Position numbers and translations under genes: made by a program. From assembly GCA_024509875.1 (NCBI GenBank), contig JAMPIV010012453.1, forward strand, positions 124,001 through 188,000: a DNA stretch of 64,000 nucleotides, read 5' to 3'. The notes under the pieces were generated by a model, which had not been told where the DNA came from, made no database searches, and saw only the letters and a program-made list of their open reading frames with translations. The stretch is from Oreohelix idahoensis. Taxonomy: Eukaryota; Mollusca; Gastropoda; Stylommatophora; Oreohelicidae. Of this stretch, positions 19,727 to 29,654 are shown in pieces (the stretch's first letter is position 1; the number at the start of each line of letters is the position of its first letter).

Positions 19727-22700
19727 ATGTCTACTTTAGATTACTTCATTACACAAGGGAAAGCCCTTGATAAGACTGGTCAACAATTAGAACAATGGGC
19801 AGTTGCTCAATATGACAAAGCATTAGCTGCAGAAGAGAAAAGATTAGCTGCAGAAGAGAAAAGATTAGCTGCAGAAGAAAGAAAAGCTATGGCGGAAGAG
19901 AAAAGATTAGAAAAAGAAGCTGAGGCTGCTGCTGAACAAAAGAAATTGCAGATGCAGGTAGAGGAAAGGAGATTTGAAGCTGAACAAAAAAAATTGGAAA
20001 GAGAAGCTGCGGCTGAACAAAAAAGATTAGACAGTGAAGCTGAACAAAAAAGATTAGACAGTGAAGCTGAACAAAAAAGATTAGACAGGGAAGCTGAACA
20101 AAAAAAATTGGAAAGAGAAGCTGCGGCTGAACAAAAAAGATTAGACAGTGAAGCTGAACAAAAAAAATTGGAAAGAGAAGCTGAACAAAAAAGATTAGAC
20201 AGGGAAGCTGAACAAAAAAGATTAGATGCTGAAGAGAAAAAAGCAATAAGAGAACATGAATTTGAGTTGGAGAAATTGAGATTGACAAGTATGAGTAATG
20301 TTAATCAGGCATCTAGTGGTAATGGTAAACCTTCTACTTACAAGGTTAAGGTTCCACCGTTCAATCAGTCCAGTGACGATATTACATTCTGGCTGGATAG
20401 ATTTGAACGTTCTTGTCGTACACATAATGTGGATAAATCACAATACGCTAATCAATTATCAGAAAACTTGAAAGGTGAATCTTTGACTAGATTATGCCTT
20501 GTAGGAGAAGCAGATAAGGATAATTATGATGTCATTAGGGCGGCTTTGATAAAAAAATATCAGCTAAGTGAGGAAGGCTATCGCCTTTTATTTAAGACGA
20601 TGGTACCTGAGACGGGGGTAGAATTCTCAGAATTCACTGCAAAGGCACGTCTCACAGTTGATCGTTGGATTGAGCTTTCCAAAACAGAAAAAACGTATGA
20701 AGGACTTATGGATTTGTTGCTCAGAGATAAGATTATGTCATGTGTGAACAAACCTTTCCTTGAATTTATACATGAGCGTAAACCTAAATCTCTAAAAGAA
20801 ATGGAAGAATATTGTTCCCAATATGTCACTGCACACCCCGACGTGACTTTTGGCAACACTAAGATTAAGGAGAGTATGCCAGTTGCTTCAGCAACACCAT
20901 ACAATCCCAATTATTCACACAGATTTCAGGGACCTCAAAACAGATTTGATAAAAAAGGTAACCATAATAGTTATCAAAACCAAGGTAACCAATCATTTCA
21001 GGGTTCTTCTTCAAAGAACTGGAGACGACCTGATAGCTCTCGACACAGGGGTGGTCATAATTATAGGAATTTCCGTAGAGGAAGTAATTATAGAAACTAT
21101 CAGGGTTATCCGTCTTGGAGTCAACAAGATCATAATTACAGAGATACTCATTATAATGAATATGATAATGGTAACCAAGGGAACTATGACTCAAACCCAA
21201 ATAGGGGTTACAATAGAGGTAACAATAACTACAGAGGTGATAATAACCGAGGTAGATCTCAATACAAAAGACATAAACCACATTTTCAGGCAAACTCTGC
21301 ACAACAAGAGTCCCATGAAGCCTATAAACAGAGTAAAGATAATAATGATGCTAGTAATATGGCATGTGCCGCTTTTGATTTTGGGAGAGCATCTCAGTGC
21401 CCCCAATGCAAAACGTTATTTGAGCCAACCACAGTGTCTACTTTAAGCTGTGGCCATCCTCTTCCTGCTCTTCCAGCATCAGTCGCGCATGATGGAAGAG
21501 GTTCTCTTGTCTTACATAAGGGTTTAGTGAATAACAATCCAGTCTCTGTGCTATTTGATTCTGGATGCACCACAATTGGTGTTAGGCAGTCACTCGTAGA
21601 TCCTTCCCGTGCCACTGGACAAGTAGTCAAATGTGTAACATTTGGCGGCACATTAGAGAAATACTCTACTGCTATCATTAGGATTGCTACTCCTTTCTTT
21701 ACAGGAGATGTACACGCATGTCTTCTTCCGAATCCGATCGCTGACCTCATCATCGGTCGCATTCATGGAGTCAAGGAATGCACTCCGCAACAAATTTCCA
21801 CGTGGGAAAGGCAAAACATGCAGATTGCTAACGCTGTAGTCACTAGAGCTCAGGCTCTTAATATGCCTCAAACTTCATCTACTGAAGATAATGAAGTGCA
21901 TAACCAAGATAATCCCTTGGTAATTTCTCGTGACTCGTTTATAAAACAGCAAGAAGATGATCCCACTCTGAAGAAATTCTTCATTCTTGCAACTAAAGGT
22001 GATCCGAATAAAGACACAAGTCGTAAATCGTGGATTACAAAGAAGAATGGCGTACTTGTACGTATGGTTCAAGACTCCATTACGTCAAGTCATTCTCAAA
22101 TCCTGGTTCCCAAGAATTTGAGAGTTAAAATTTTGCAGCACGCTCACGACTCTCAGTGTGCTGGACACATGGGTTTTTCCCGTACTAAGTCAAGAGTCCT
22201 TGCGGCTTTCTTTTGGCCATTGGTAAACAAGGACATACGGATTTATTGTCGATCTTGTAAAGTATGTCAGGAAGTTAAATCCAAAGGTCCACGGCATGCT
22301 GCACCCATTCAGGCGGCGGACATTCCTATTCGGCCGTTTCAAAAAATGGCCATAGACATTATTGGTCCATTTAAGATCAAGTCTGCCAGAGGACATCAGT
22401 TTATCTTGACGTGTGTTGATATGTGCACACGTTGGCCAGAGGCTATTCCTCTGAAGAGCATTACTACTGCTGATATTGCAGATGCTCTTTGGCTTATATT
22501 TTCTCGTCTGGGGTTCCCCGGAGAGATATTGTCAGACCATGGCACCCAACTAATATCAGATACCATGTCTCAAGTAATGTCTACTCTGCAGATAGATAGA
22601 TCTTTAAGTAGTATCTACCATCCAATGTCTAATGGTATGGTCGAACGCCTTAATAGAACACTTAAAAACTTACTGGGGAAGATAACTGAGGATCATCCTC

Positions 22701-24739
22701 AAGACTGGGACAGAGTTTTACCTGCGGCCCTCTTCGCTTACAGAGAGGTACCCAATGAACATACGGGATTTTCTCCCTTTGAACTCGTCTTTGGCGCGCG
22801 TCCGCGTGGCCCTATGTCGTTGCTTCACGATCTCATAACATCTGACAATATTGACGATGACACAAAGTCATCCTACGAATATGTCATCGCGTTGAGACAA
22901 AAGATTATCGAAGCATGCAAATTAGCAACTTCTTCTTCTGAATTTGCGAAACAGAAGGCAAGGCAATTTGCCAATAAGAAGAGATGCTTACGACAACTTT
23001 GTCCTGGTGACAAAGCATTTGTATTACTACCTTGTAGGGAAAACAGATTACTTATTTCTTGGAAAGGTCCGTACGATATAATATCGAAAATTTCCGATGT
23101 CGACTATATTGTCGATATTGATGGGAAGCATAAAACCTTCCACATCAATATGCTTACTGAATTCCATGAACGTCCGGATTATTTGCAACCCATTTTCCAA
23201 GCAACGGACAATTCTCCAGTACCACATGGTCATTACTCATCACTGTCCGTGATACAGGATGAGGAAACAAGTTTTTCAGATGTAAATCTTCCTCTTCCAA
23301 TGATCCCACTTCATTCCAGTGAATCATGGAAGAACGTTACTGTCTCTCCTGATTTGTCTCTAGGAGAACAGCGACAAGTTTCAACTATGTTGCAAACATT
23401 TCAGGATGTACTCACTGACATCCCTGGACAAACGAATGTCATTCAACATGACATTGTTCTAACTGACCATACTCCTATTAGGGTTAGACCTTATCCTATA
23501 CCTATACATTTTCAAGCACAGGTCGAGAAAGAGTTGGATGAGATGATAGATTTGAAAATAATCGAACCATCCACCTCTGCATATTCTTCGCCGATGGTTA
23601 TTGTGCGTAAAAAAGACAATAACATACGTCTTTGCGTTGACTATCGAAAATTGAATCAAGTAACGAAGTTCGATGCCGAACCTATGCCTTTACTGGAAGA
23701 GCTACTTACTCGACTCTCCAAATCTCATTTTTTCACTAAACTTGATTTGTCTAAAGGATATTGGCAAGTTCCTTTATCTGAACGCGCCAAACCTCTCACG
23801 GCTTTTTCAACACCTAGAGGTTTGTTCCAATGGAATTTTATGCCTTTCGGTCTTATGAACGCACCAGCTACGTTCGTACGCATGATGCGCCGAATCCTAT
23901 CTTATCGGTCAGATGTCATTGCATATCTAGACGACATCTGTCTTTTCAGCGATACTTGGGAAGATCACTATTCAGGGTTAGATGAATTGCTGTCTACTTT
24001 GCGTGAGCACAACCTGACAGCGAAACCCTCTAAAGCCTATATTGGTTTTAGCGAAATTTCTTTCCTAGGCCACCGAGTTGGTCATGGTTTCCTAAAGACA
24101 GAGGACCATAATACTAGTAAGATACTTAACATCTCAATCCCTAAGACTAAAAAACAGGTGAGAAGTCTGTTAGGTCTTATTCAATTTTATGGCAGATTCA
24201 TTCAGAATCTATCCTCTATCATGGCACCTCTCTCAACACTTCTAAAGAAAGGTTCGCCTAATGTGGTCCACTGGTCTCAGGAATGCCAATGCTCTCTGGA
24301 TAAGATTAAAACACTGTTTTCAACACCACCTATTTTAGTGCTACCCACTAAAGATAAGACATTCGTTCTTCGTAGTGACGCTTCATCCACTGGGATTGGA
24401 GCGGCACTAATGCAAGAGTACTCTGGAACTCTGCATCCTGTAATGTATATTTCCAGAAAACTTAATGCGGCAGAAAGGAATTATTCGGTTTTAGACCGTG
24501 AGCTATTAGCTATGGTTTGGTCGATCCTCAAACTACAGAGATTCCTTCTAGGCGCACATTTCATAGTAGAAACCGACCAAAAAGCTCTTACTGCTATACA
24601 GAGTAAGAATTTGAAGAGCTCGAGGTCTACTCGATATGCAATTGCTCTTCAACCTTTTCATTTCTCTGTGCGAGCTATTCGTGGATCAGATAATGTGATG
24701 GCAGACATTCTGTCAAGATGCCCACATGATTCCACATAA
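19727..24739 (+). CDS. Gy-A Gag-Pol polyprotein (single intact frame, about 1670 aa)
   Basis: The ATG at 19727 (MSTLDYFITQGKAL) is chosen; the frame extends four codons upstream without another ATG. Order: Glu/Lys coiled coil with AEQKRLDSE-type repeats (about 30-190); Gag core (about 205-360, FWLDRFERSCRTHNVDK); an Asn/Tyr/Arg/Gly-rich disordered tract (about 390-545); a CPQC...CGH cluster (about 557-577); retropepsin LFDSGCTTIG (about 610); integrase HHCC (HAHDSQCAGHMG, SCKVCQ), core Asp residues in AIDIIGPF and SDHGTQ and Glu in MVERLNR (about 800-975), and a GPY/F-like WKGPYDI (about 1110); RT with KLDLSKGYWQVP and YLDD (about 1340 and 1400); RNase H with LRSDASS, DRELLAMVW, ETDQKAL and ADILSRCP. 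Integrase before RT is the Gmr1-type order. There is no CCHC knuckle, no chromodomain and no frameshift or stop between Gag and Pol. It looks fully functional. Confidence 0.95.
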   Translation: MSTLDYFITQGKALDKTGQQLEQWAVAQYDKALAAEEKRLAAEEKRLAAEERKAMAEEKRLEKEAEAAAEQKKLQMQVEERRFEAEQKKLEREAAAEQKRLDSEAEQKRLDSEAEQKRLDREAEQKKLEREAAAEQKRLDSEAEQKKLEREAEQKRLDREAEQKRLDAEEKKAIREHEFELEKLRLTSMSNVNQASSGNGKPSTYKVKVPPFNQSSDDITFWLDRFERSCRTHNVDKSQYANQLSENLKGESLTRLCLVGEADKDNYDVIRAALIKKYQLSEEGYRLLFKTMVPETGVEFSEFTAKARLTVDRWIELSKTEKTYEGLMDLLLRDKIMSCVNKPFLEFIHERKPKSLKEMEEYCSQYVTAHPDVTFGNTKIKESMPVASATPYNPNYSHRFQGPQNRFDKKGNHNSYQNQGNQSFQGSSSKNWRRPDSSRHRGGHNYRNFRRGSNYRNYQGYPSWSQQDHNYRDTHYNEYDNGNQGNYDSNPNRGYNRGNNNYRGDNNRGRSQYKRHKPHFQANSAQQESHEAYKQSKDNNDASNMACAAFDFGRASQCPQCKTLFEPTTVSTLSCGHPLPALPASVAHDGRGSLVLHKGLVNNNPVSVLFDSGCTTIGVRQSLVDPSRATGQVVKCVTFGGTLEKYSTAIIRIATPFFTGDVHACLLPNPIADLIIGRIHGVKECTPQQISTWERQNMQIANAVVTRAQALNMPQTSSTEDNEVHNQDNPLVISRDSFIKQQEDDPTLKKFFILATKGDPNKDTSRKSWITKKNGVLVRMVQDSITSSHSQILVPKNLRVKILQHAHDSQCAGHMGFSRTKSRVLAAFFWPLVNKDIRIYCRSCKVCQEVKSKGPRHAAPIQAADIPIRPFQKMAIDIIGPFKIKSARGHQFILTCVDMCTRWPEAIPLKSITTADIADALWLIFSRLGFPGEILSDHGTQLISDTMSQVMSTLQIDRSLSSIYHPMSNGMVERLNRTLKNLLGKITEDHPQDWDRVLPAALFAYREVPNEHTGFSPFELVFGARPRGPMSLLHDLITSDNIDDDTKSSYEYVIALRQKIIEACKLATSSSEFAKQKARQFANKKRCLRQLCPGDKAFVLLPCRENRLLISWKGPYDIISKISDVDYIVDIDGKHKTFHINMLTEFHERPDYLQPIFQATDNSPVPHGHYSSLSVIQDEETSFSDVNLPLPMIPLHSSESWKNVTVSPDLSLGEQRQVSTMLQTFQDVLTDIPGQTNVIQHDIVLTDHTPIRVRPYPIPIHFQAQVEKELDEMIDLKIIEPSTSAYSSPMVIVRKKDNNIRLCVDYRKLNQVTKFDAEPMPLLEELLTRLSKSHFFTKLDLSKGYWQVPLSERAKPLTAFSTPRGLFQWNFMPFGLMNAPATFVRMMRRILSYRSDVIAYLDDICLFSDTWEDHYSGLDELLSTLREHNLTAKPSKAYIGFSEISFLGHRVGHGFLKTEDHNTSKILNISIPKTKKQVRSLLGLIQFYGRFIQNLSSIMAPLSTLLKKGSPNVVHWSQECQCSLDKIKTLFSTPPILVLPTKDKTFVLRSDASSTGIGAALMQEYSGTLHPVMYISRKLNAAERNYSVLDRELLAMVWSILKLQRFLLGAHFIVETDQKALTAIQSKNLKSSRSTRYAIALQPFHFSVRAIRGSDNVMADILSRCPHDST
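19978..20232 (+). repeat. Coding minisatellite in Gy-A gag
   Basis: Tandem units of about 27 bases, gctgaacaaaaaagattaga plus cagtgaa and variants, encode AEQKRLDSE / AEQKKLEREAA repeats. The unit is nine codons, so copy-number changes keep the frame and lengthen or shorten the coiled coil. Confidence 0.8.
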
Positions 24740-25224
24740 CTATTAGGGCTTAGACTTCTTGATATGTCTAGTTCTATAGTAGTTCCTTTTCTATATCATG
24801 ATAGATACACATTTGTAATTTAATAATATAATGATTGTATCACTACATAGCGGTTCATGTATGTTTATTCACCGCTGTGCTTTGATGATTTTTTCTTCAT
24901 AAATCATAAATTTAAGATATCTAATACGAAATGATGATATGAATTTTTTAGGCATTGTGTAATTGCCAGAATTGTATTATACTTTGATGACACCTTCCTG
25001 GAAAAATATACTTGTAGAGAAATAATTTCTCTCAGTTTATGAGACACATTCTCACCAGTCGCTCCATAAGTCGACTTAGCCTCATATTAGGCGTTATAGG
25101 TATTCCTGATATTTTCATCTGCGCATTATTCATGCGTTGTGAGCCTATTGTACGTTGCTCCTAGATGTATTTCAAAAAAAAAAAAAATGTTCCATTTTTT
25201 TTTTCCCGGGAGGTGTGGTAAGAC
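24740..25224 (+). other. Gy-A 3' UTR and polypurine tract
   Basis: Non-coding AT-rich stretch with an A13 and a T-rich run near 25170-25205. It ends in cgggaggtgtggtaagac directly before the right LTR, the likely polypurine tract. Confidence 0.65.
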
Positions 25225-26671
25225 TGTTACGTGCAGTCTTTGATATCTTACAATATTATACATAGGTAATTTTTTAGTGCTTAAGGGAAAGTCATTATTG
25301 AGTTACTTCCCTTGAACTCCGCGGATAAATACATTTTACTGCGATTTATTCGTTGTTTGGGTAATAATAGATTGTTCTTGCTTCAGAATATCTATGGCCT
25401 GAATTTATGTGTATTGTTTGTCTGAGTAGGACAAGTCTGTCTTATATCTGTATATCTTTACATATCTAAGTCGAACTATATGTTCTGTTGTCTCTAGAGA
25501 GGTCAAAGGCTATTCGGCGGATGTGTCGCTTGAGTGGGGTGATTTGGCTTCGTCCTGATAGGGACTGTGTGTGTTTTGCTATGTCGGCTTGATGCCTTGA
25601 AAAAGTGATCTCAGTGGTTTTGGGGAAAGTGATAGTCGTCTAGACCTATCGTGTATGCTTTACCCCAGTGTTTATTCATCTTGCCAAGGAATGGCAGTTT
25701 CATATTCCCTCTACCAAGGTAATCAAAGATACTCTTATGAACTCTCGATCGAAGCCACCATTGTCGATAATTACGATTTGAATGTTTAAGAGAATATATT
25801 TGACTCGATGAAAAACGACTTCGATTCCTAGCAGCACTATATTCTGTAGAATGCAGTCTATTGTTCATGACCAAATCTACAGAGCAACGAAATGTTGTAT
25901 GAATGACTAACTTTAGAACAGATTCATTATCTGTATTCAAACGTGAGTGACAGTTCACGAGTGGAGCCATCTTGGAACCAAAACATGTAGGACTTTCAAG
26001 AAGAGAAAAGGGATGCCCGTATTATCGCTTGATCAGTCCAGAGATCACTGCTACACATGAGAACCCATTGTTAGCGGTTCAATATTATTATATGGAAAAA
26101 TATGTGCTGAACATTATGTTGAAGAATCGTTGCTAAACGAGATTAGGTTTAGAAGTCATCTGAAATATTGTTTACAAGCTGACGTGCTCAGTCAGTGACG
26201 TCAGATGATATATGTATGGGCGATACTGAGTGCTTGGCTATTGACAGTCCATTATACCATTATTCTACATGAGTGCCCATGTAACATTGCAAGACCATTT
26301 GTCCACTGTACTATGATGTATTATGGCAACCTGTGATTTGTCACTATCTGTGCTGTCGAGTGTGTACGTCCAATTAAACTTTAGAAAAGGTACACAGTCG
26401 TTGGTGTCGATGACTTCCGGTCATACATGAGTGTGAGAAGAGAACATTTGTCAACAACACGAACCCTTATCATCATTCGCACATTATACACTCCATCCAT
26501 GTCTACACAACACTGCGTAGGTCAAGTTGACATTCCATACACTACAGTGGGGCAGGCAACACCATAGGGATCTTGTCAACTGATGATGATAGACGCCTGT
26601 CTTCCCGCCTAGGAGTGTTCTGGTGTACTTTATCAACATATATTATATCCAACTAAATATCAACTTTATCA
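25225..26671 (+). repeat. Gy-A right LTR (1447 bp)
   Basis: It appears identical to 17165-18611 over its whole length. It is followed by the TSD cccat and then the resumed Gy-B LTR. Confidence 0.95.
25611..25970 (-). CDS. Antisense 119-codon open frame in Gy-A right LTR (uncertain)
   Basis: Second copy of the frame at 17551-17910, identical because the LTRs are. No domain was recognised. In this right-hand copy an antisense transcript could in principle start in the LTR and run back into pol. Confidence 0.2.
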   Translation of the reverse strand: MAPLVNCHSRLNTDNESVLKLVIHTTFRCSVDLVMNNRLHSTEYSAARNRSRFSSSQIYSLKHSNRNYRQWWLRSRVHKSIFDYLGRGNMKLPFLGKMNKHWGKAYTIGLDDYHFPQNH

Positions 26672-26676
26672 CCCAT

Positions 26677-27504
26677 GTCAATGTGGTATACGTATGTCTC
26701 GCACCCAGATATTAATAAGATATATTATATATGAATTTAGTGATGTCTCCACTCTTGCTGGCATCTAGCTGGAATCCACACGTCAGGATTTCATGAATGG
26801 ATCAGCTGAGCTGTTAGCTTCACTTATGAAACGTAGTGATAGTTCTACGAGCGAAAGTATGATAAAGATGGATCTTAAAAAAATGTATTATGAAGTGCCG
26901 ACATCTTGGTCTTGGCACGTATGGAGAGGTTAGCCAAGGATAGTATCTAACCTGTATATTTATCTTGATGAAGAAATGTTTGAATCTGATGATTACTCAA
27001 CTGTCTGAGCATTTTATTGAAAGAGTCAATTGAGTAGGACAGTATTTATGGATGCATGTTCGAGTATTATTAAAGATGTATATGATGACCGATGTCCTTG
27101 GAGAAGGTCAACGGCCGATGCCTTTGAAACTATCATAAAGACAGATTAATTGTATGAACTCTAGTTTAGCAAGGAAGTATATTGATAATGGAACTGACTG
27201 GAAAGACGTATATTGCCATTAGGAACATTATGCCAGATTTGCACCATCCTATTTTATTATTGATCGTCCATGTATCAAACGTGTAGTCTGCTATTGAATA
27301 CCATGTTCGTAACTGTGAGTCGTGTATGTGAATAAATTCGTTGAACTTTATGACCCGCCTTGGCAGTATACTTCAGTTACCAAAGTTCGGAATTGACATA
27401 CTTGAAGTTTGATTTTGAATTCGCGTTAATAGCATGAACTGGCAATTTCACCCATCATCGTCAATACCTTCAAACGTAATAACATAAGAAATACGACTCC
27501 AACA
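26677..27504 (+). repeat. Gy-B left LTR, second part (828 bp)
   Basis: It continues the LTR interrupted at 17164 and ends actccaaca. With the first part it totals 1118 bp, against 1119 for the right LTR. A few substitutions separate the two (for example aatgtattatgaag here and acgtattataaag there). Confidence 0.92.
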
Positions 27505-28538
27505 ATATGGCGGCACAGTGTGTCTTGAATTACGCTGGATTCAATCAGGGAACGACCTCCTATAGTTCTACAGTATACTGCGAAACGTGGATTTGCAGAC
27601 TTTATACGTACTTCGGATAACGGCTGTCTCAAAGTCAAGGACTACGTTGGACCTCATCTTTCAGTCCTCAGTGTCGTATACGAGCATTGTTTACTCAAGA
27701 AGAATTATTGCGATTTCTCATACGTACACCTACGGAGACGAGACATTTTATTTTCCTTGCGCGAGATAAGTATAAACGTGGTATCGTTGTTACACTGTAT
27801 TACGTTTAGCTGTGCCTTATCTTCTTATTATGTCCACTTATTATTCATGTGAGTTGCTTGTTCTATGTTTTATGTTTATCGTGGGAGGCTGGGTAGGTGA
27901 ATTATGAAGGGTACATCCCAGGTTTATCTCAGGGCCTTCATAATTGTTCTATAGGTTTATTTGCAGACTTCCCGCAGTGGAATGTTCCGACACCTGTGTG
28001 TCGAAGGATTCTAGGTCCACTGTGTCTGGTGGTCTGTGACACCTGTCTGTTTAGTTGTATTGTCAAGTTTTCAGTGTAGTTTTCGTAGTTATTTTTATTC
28101 GTACCTTGGTTTTATGATGTATCTTGTTTGTAATATTCGTCCATTCTCACCTAACTATCGTTGAGTTTTTTACAAACTTATGTTTATACACTGTGTTGTT
28201 CATTGTCTTGTTTATTGGTCTATTGCAGTTATCATTGCATTCTTTGCAAAATTATTTCTTATTTTTTCATTCTAACTTTTTTGATTTCTGCAAATGTTTT
28301 CAGTTGTCATTAACTATCTTGTCTTGTCACTATTGTAGTAATTGTCTATTGCTTTTGTCTTAACATTACATTATATAACTAATTGTATTGATTAATAATA
28401 TAATTGATAATTATATGAATTGCTTACCGTTCTTGGACAGGAACGAGTATCACTCATTATAGTGATAAGGAAAATTAATCTACATTAATTAATTTTCATT
28501 TAAGAAGGAAAGAGTAGAGTGACTACTTATTAATCATA
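27505..28538 (+). other. Gy-B primer binding site and 5' leader
   Basis: tggcggcacagtgtg at 27508 follows the LTR after three bases and is the likely tRNA-primer site. About 1 kb of T-rich, non-coding leader follows, with no gene recognised. Confidence 0.6.
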
Positions 28539-29222
28539 ATGTATTCGCTTGATTATTTTATTAAACAAGCTAAAGCCCTTCAGATGACTCCTGAAGAGGT
28601 AAAAGTATTCGTACTTTCAGAATATGAAAAGGCTCAGAAGTTGGAAACTCTAAGACTAGAAAATGTAAAATTTGAGGCTGTAGAAAATGAGAAAAAAATG
28701 AAATTAGCCGCTGAATTAGAGGAAAAACGATTTCAGCGTGAAACAGAACAGAAAAGATTGGAAGCTGAAGAAAACGGAAAAAGACGGCGTTTGGAGGCTG
28801 AAGAAAACGAAAAAAGACTTCGTTTGGAGGCTACAGAAAACGAGAGAAAAGCTGCTGATAAAGAAAGGCAACTCAGAATGGAAATGGAAGAAAAAGAAAG
28901 ATTACTTAAAATTGAAATGGAATGTAAGCAAAAGGAAATGGAAGAGAGCAGATTGACAGCTGAAGAAAATACAAGAAAATATCAGCTTCAGGTTCAACAT
29001 GAACAAAAAATTAAGGAGATGGAATTTGAACAATTTAAATTAGCTCATGAAGCTAATTCTCAGAAAACTCATGAAGTCCAATCTTCATCTAGACATGATA
29101 ATTTTAGGGAAGTTCACCTAAAATTACCTAAATTTAATCCACCATCTGACGACGTAATATTCTTTCTAGACAGATTTGAGGCCACTTGTAGGTCTTATAA
29201 CGTGGATAAAACGCTATATAGT
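28539..29222 (+). pseudogene. Gy-B gag, piece 1 (coiled coil and start of capsid core)
   Basis: The ATG at 28539 begins MYSLDYFIKQAKALQ, which parallels the Gy-A start STLDYFITQGKAL. A Glu/Lys/Arg-rich coiled coil with repeats such as RLEAEENEKRLRLEA follows to about residue 180, then the first part of the Gag core (DVIFFLDRFEATCRSYNVDK). The frame is cut at the TSD atagt (29218-29222) by Gy-E; the track beyond it is Gy-E LTR sequence. It resumes at 36217. Confidence 0.88.
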
Positions 29223-29654
29223 TGTGACGGGTCGCGGGTTCCTTCATTTATTTTGTTGGTTGAATATTAAAATCACTCTCTTGACTTGTTTAATGTTTGT
29301 TATTTTGTTGGTTAGCTCTGACGTTCTGATTTGCATATTACAATAATTGATCTTTCTTGTGAGAGAGTTATCGTGCCTGAGTTCTATATTGAATTCGTAC
29401 ATAGGTTATATACTAAACCTCTCCTTTGAAGGAATACAAGACACGACTTCTCTGCTTGACGGATAGCATAAAAAGGGGTAATGTAACCAAGTCACCAAGC
29501 GTGACCTTCCCAACACGAATACGTCATAATCTTAGCATATATTTCGCGTTCAGTAGTCCGTAAACTATCGACATATTCTATTAATGTTATTGACCCCAAA
29601 CGTTGCGCACTGCTAACCCCAGCAGACACCGTCATTTAAAATAACACCGTAACA
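29223..29654 (-). repeat. Gy-E 3' LTR (432 bp)
   Basis: On the plus strand it runs tgtgacgggtcg to aacaccgtaaca; on the element strand it starts TGTTACGG. It lacks about 21 bases (around 29317) that the other LTR has after gttagctctgac. Confidence 0.9.

Larger units (their letters stand above)
17165..26671 (+). mobile_element. Gy-A: complete, apparently intact Ty3/Gypsy (Gmr1-type) element, 9507 bp
   Basis: LTRs of 1447 bp (17165-18611 and 25225-26671) flank one uninterrupted Gag-Pol frame. The TSD is cccat (17160-17164 and 26672-26676). Read line by line, I found no difference between the two LTRs, so the insertion is very recent. All parts needed for autonomous movement are visible: primer site, leader, Gag, protease, integrase, RT, RNase H and a polypurine tract. 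No env frame is present. Confidence 0.95.

Noticed and set aside
19887..20288. Antisense open frame of 133 codons rich in Phe, Ile and Leu
   Set aside because: It is the mirror of the AEQKRLDSE-coding minisatellite in Gy-A gag; repetitive sense codons keep the opposite strand open.
24740..25224. env-like gene downstream of pol
   Set aside because: No frame with a signal peptide or membrane segment follows RNase H in any of the Gypsy elements here.
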